Of a stretch of DNA of 64,000 nucleotides, positions 63,335-64,000 are shown in pieces. A program made the translations under genes and the position numbers. Below the pieces are notes generated by a model. That model was not told where the DNA came from, ran no database searches, and worked only from the letters and a program-made list of their open reading frames with translations. Within the stretch, counting starts at the first letter, position 1. Each line of letters starts with the position of its first letter. Source of the DNA: Kitasatospora viridis (GTDB taxonomy: Bacteria > Actinomycetota > Actinomycetes > Streptomycetales > Streptomycetaceae). The stretch spans positions 91,260 through 155,259 of the forward strand of contig NZ_VIWT01000008.1 of NCBI RefSeq assembly GCF_007829815.1, given 5' to 3'.

Positions 63335-63344
63335 AACCCTGCCA
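63335..63344 (+). promoter_or_regulatory. Start-associated decamer for the 63364 gene
   Basis: AACCCTGCCA, exact match, on the plus strand, followed by AAGGAAGAAAAG and a GTG 20 bases downstream. Only plus-strand example. Confidence 0.6.
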
Positions 63345-63363
63345 AGGAAGAAAAGACCAACAC

Positions 63364-64000
63364 GTGTCCAAGTCAGCGGTGCAGCAGCCCCAGTTTAGGG
63401 CCCTCCCATCAGCATTGCACGCCAAGAGTGATGTAAATCTCGCCAAGTTCTCCGCAACCTCCCCTGTCGGACAGACGTCCAAGACCACGAGGACAGTCAC
63501 GTCCACCCCGCCGTGGCTCCTGGTCCTCCCCGCTCTCCCCCCCTCCGGCGTGCGCCTCCTCGTCGAGGGCGACCCCGAACAGCGCTACGGAGCCCGCTCC
63601 AAGGGCTGGGCCGTGATCAACGGGAAGACCACCAAGGTCCTCACCCCGATGCCCAGCAAGGAGAGCAACGGCTACGCCGTGACCTGGGTCGCCGCCATGT
63701 TCGCCGTCCGCGCCGGGTGGGACCGCCTGCAGTTCATCCGCGTCATGACCGACAGCCCCTCCAGGGCCGGGCGCTGGGCAAAGCACCTTCTCCACCTTCG
63801 CGGCCACGAGCGGGTGATCCGGGAGCTGAACCGCATCTGGGCCAGCGCCAAGGCCAAGGCCCGGGAAGACGACGGCATCTCCTCCCGCAGCGACGCCCTC
63901 TGGGACCTCCACCGGCTACTCGCCGAGTACTCCAAACTGGCGTGGACCGGCCAGGCCGGGGCCAGCGACCTCAAGGTCCTGATCGCCCACTGGATCTCCG
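63364..64000 (+). CDS. Possible replication initiator, truncated by window end
   Basis: The frame opens at GTG 63364 after AAGGAAG and stays open to base 64000 (212 codons seen). The first 50 residues are polar; a conserved-looking region follows: WAVINGKTTKVLTP, VTWVAAMFAVRAGWDRLQFIR, WAKHLLHLRGHERVIREL and WTGQAGASDLKVLIAHWIS. The last segment resembles the start of a winged-helix part of plasmid replication/primase proteins (transition from an alpha-helical module with small Gly). Adjacent iterons and DnaA-like boxes support a Rep role, but the family is not recognised with certainty. Confidence 0.5.
   Translation, partial: MSKSAVQQPQFRALPSALHAKSDVNLAKFSATSPVGQTSKTTRTVTSTPPWLLVLPALPPSGVRLLVEGDPEQRYGARSKGWAVINGKTTKVLTPMPSKESNGYAVTWVAAMFAVRAGWDRLQFIRVMTDSPSRAGRWAKHLLHLRGHERVIRELNRIWASAKAKAREDDGISSRSDALWDLHRLLAEYSKLAWTGQAGASDLKVLIAHWIS

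Larger units (their letters stand above)
62500..63363. other. Candidate replication origin region
   Basis: About 860 bp without a convincing gene, between divergent replication genes. It holds three near-matches to the Streptomyces DnaA box TTGTCCACA (62561-62569, 62598-62606, 62610-62618; the last two form a dyad TCCACAG-G-CTGTGGA), GC-rich repeats (GCCCCCGGGA at 62697-62735), stem-loops, TGCCA repeats and two iteron-like repeats. A 156-codon open frame at 62845-63315 has poor codon bias and is not called. Confidence 0.5.

Noticed and set aside
1..64000. rRNA, tRNA, CRISPR arrays, insertion sequences, linear telomere repeats
   Set aside because: None seen: no transposase gene, no regularly spaced repeats, no tRNA-like cloverleaf and no terminal palindrome cluster.

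Overview
This window is very GC-rich, and its genes point to an actinomycete, most likely Streptomyces or a close relative. The markers are XRE-DUF5753 regulators paired with DUF397 proteins, a RsbW-like ATPase, a WhiB protein, a DUF2637 membrane protein and a DUF3263 protein. Genes are packed with 1 to 4 base overlaps (GTGA, ATGA, TGATG). There is no rRNA, tRNA, ribosomal protein or core metabolic operon. The best reading is a large extrachromosomal or integrated element of phage ancestry (phage-plasmid or phage-derived plasmid), not chromosome. This is inferred from content; no telomere, capsid gene or partition pair is visible.

Layout. 1-3.8 kb: a minus-strand operon of seven unrecognised genes. 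3.9-6.2 kb: RsbW-like ATPase, XRE regulator and two DUF397 genes. 6.2-20 kb: an accessory region with a ParB-like/helicase-associated gene pair, two tyrosine-recombinase-like genes and several orphans. 20.6-25.2 kb: a nucleotide-related set of two endonuclease/exonuclease/phosphatase (EEP) proteins, a MazG-like pyrophosphohydrolase, a thymidylate kinase and a radical SAM/SPASM enzyme. 25.5-28.1 kb: a plus-strand operon of orphans. 28-62.4 kb: an almost unbroken minus-strand block. It carries DinG helicase, DnaC-type loader, DnaB helicase, WhiB, primase, J-like protein, a zinc single-strand-binding candidate, a 1213-residue DNA polymerase III alpha, RecA, Hjc-like and PD-(D/E)XK nucleases, RuvC, a sigma-4-like protein, a small-terminase candidate, terminase large subunit, a multi-domain polyvalent effector and two C2H2 zinc-finger proteins. 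62.5-63.36 kb: noncoding, with DnaA-box-like sites, iterons and stem-loops, a candidate origin. It is followed by a truncated plus-strand gene running off the window.

Four families of repeated regulatory DNA tie the genes together. (1) A palindromic operator with core CCTAGATATCTAGG lies inside the -35/-10 spacer of five promoters. (2) An inverted repeat, TAGTGAACT-20 bp-AGTTCACTA, frames three other promoters. (3) A decamer, AACCCTGCCA, sits just before the start codons of replication and recombination genes, often with upstream stem-loops that show CTGCCA in the loop; this resembles the start-associated sequences of some mycobacteriophages. (4) A small hairpin, CACCCC-TTCGT-GGGGTG, comes just before Shine-Dalgarno sequences. 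The two C2H2 genes sit under operator families 1 and 2 respectively, which makes them the natural first candidates for the regulators.
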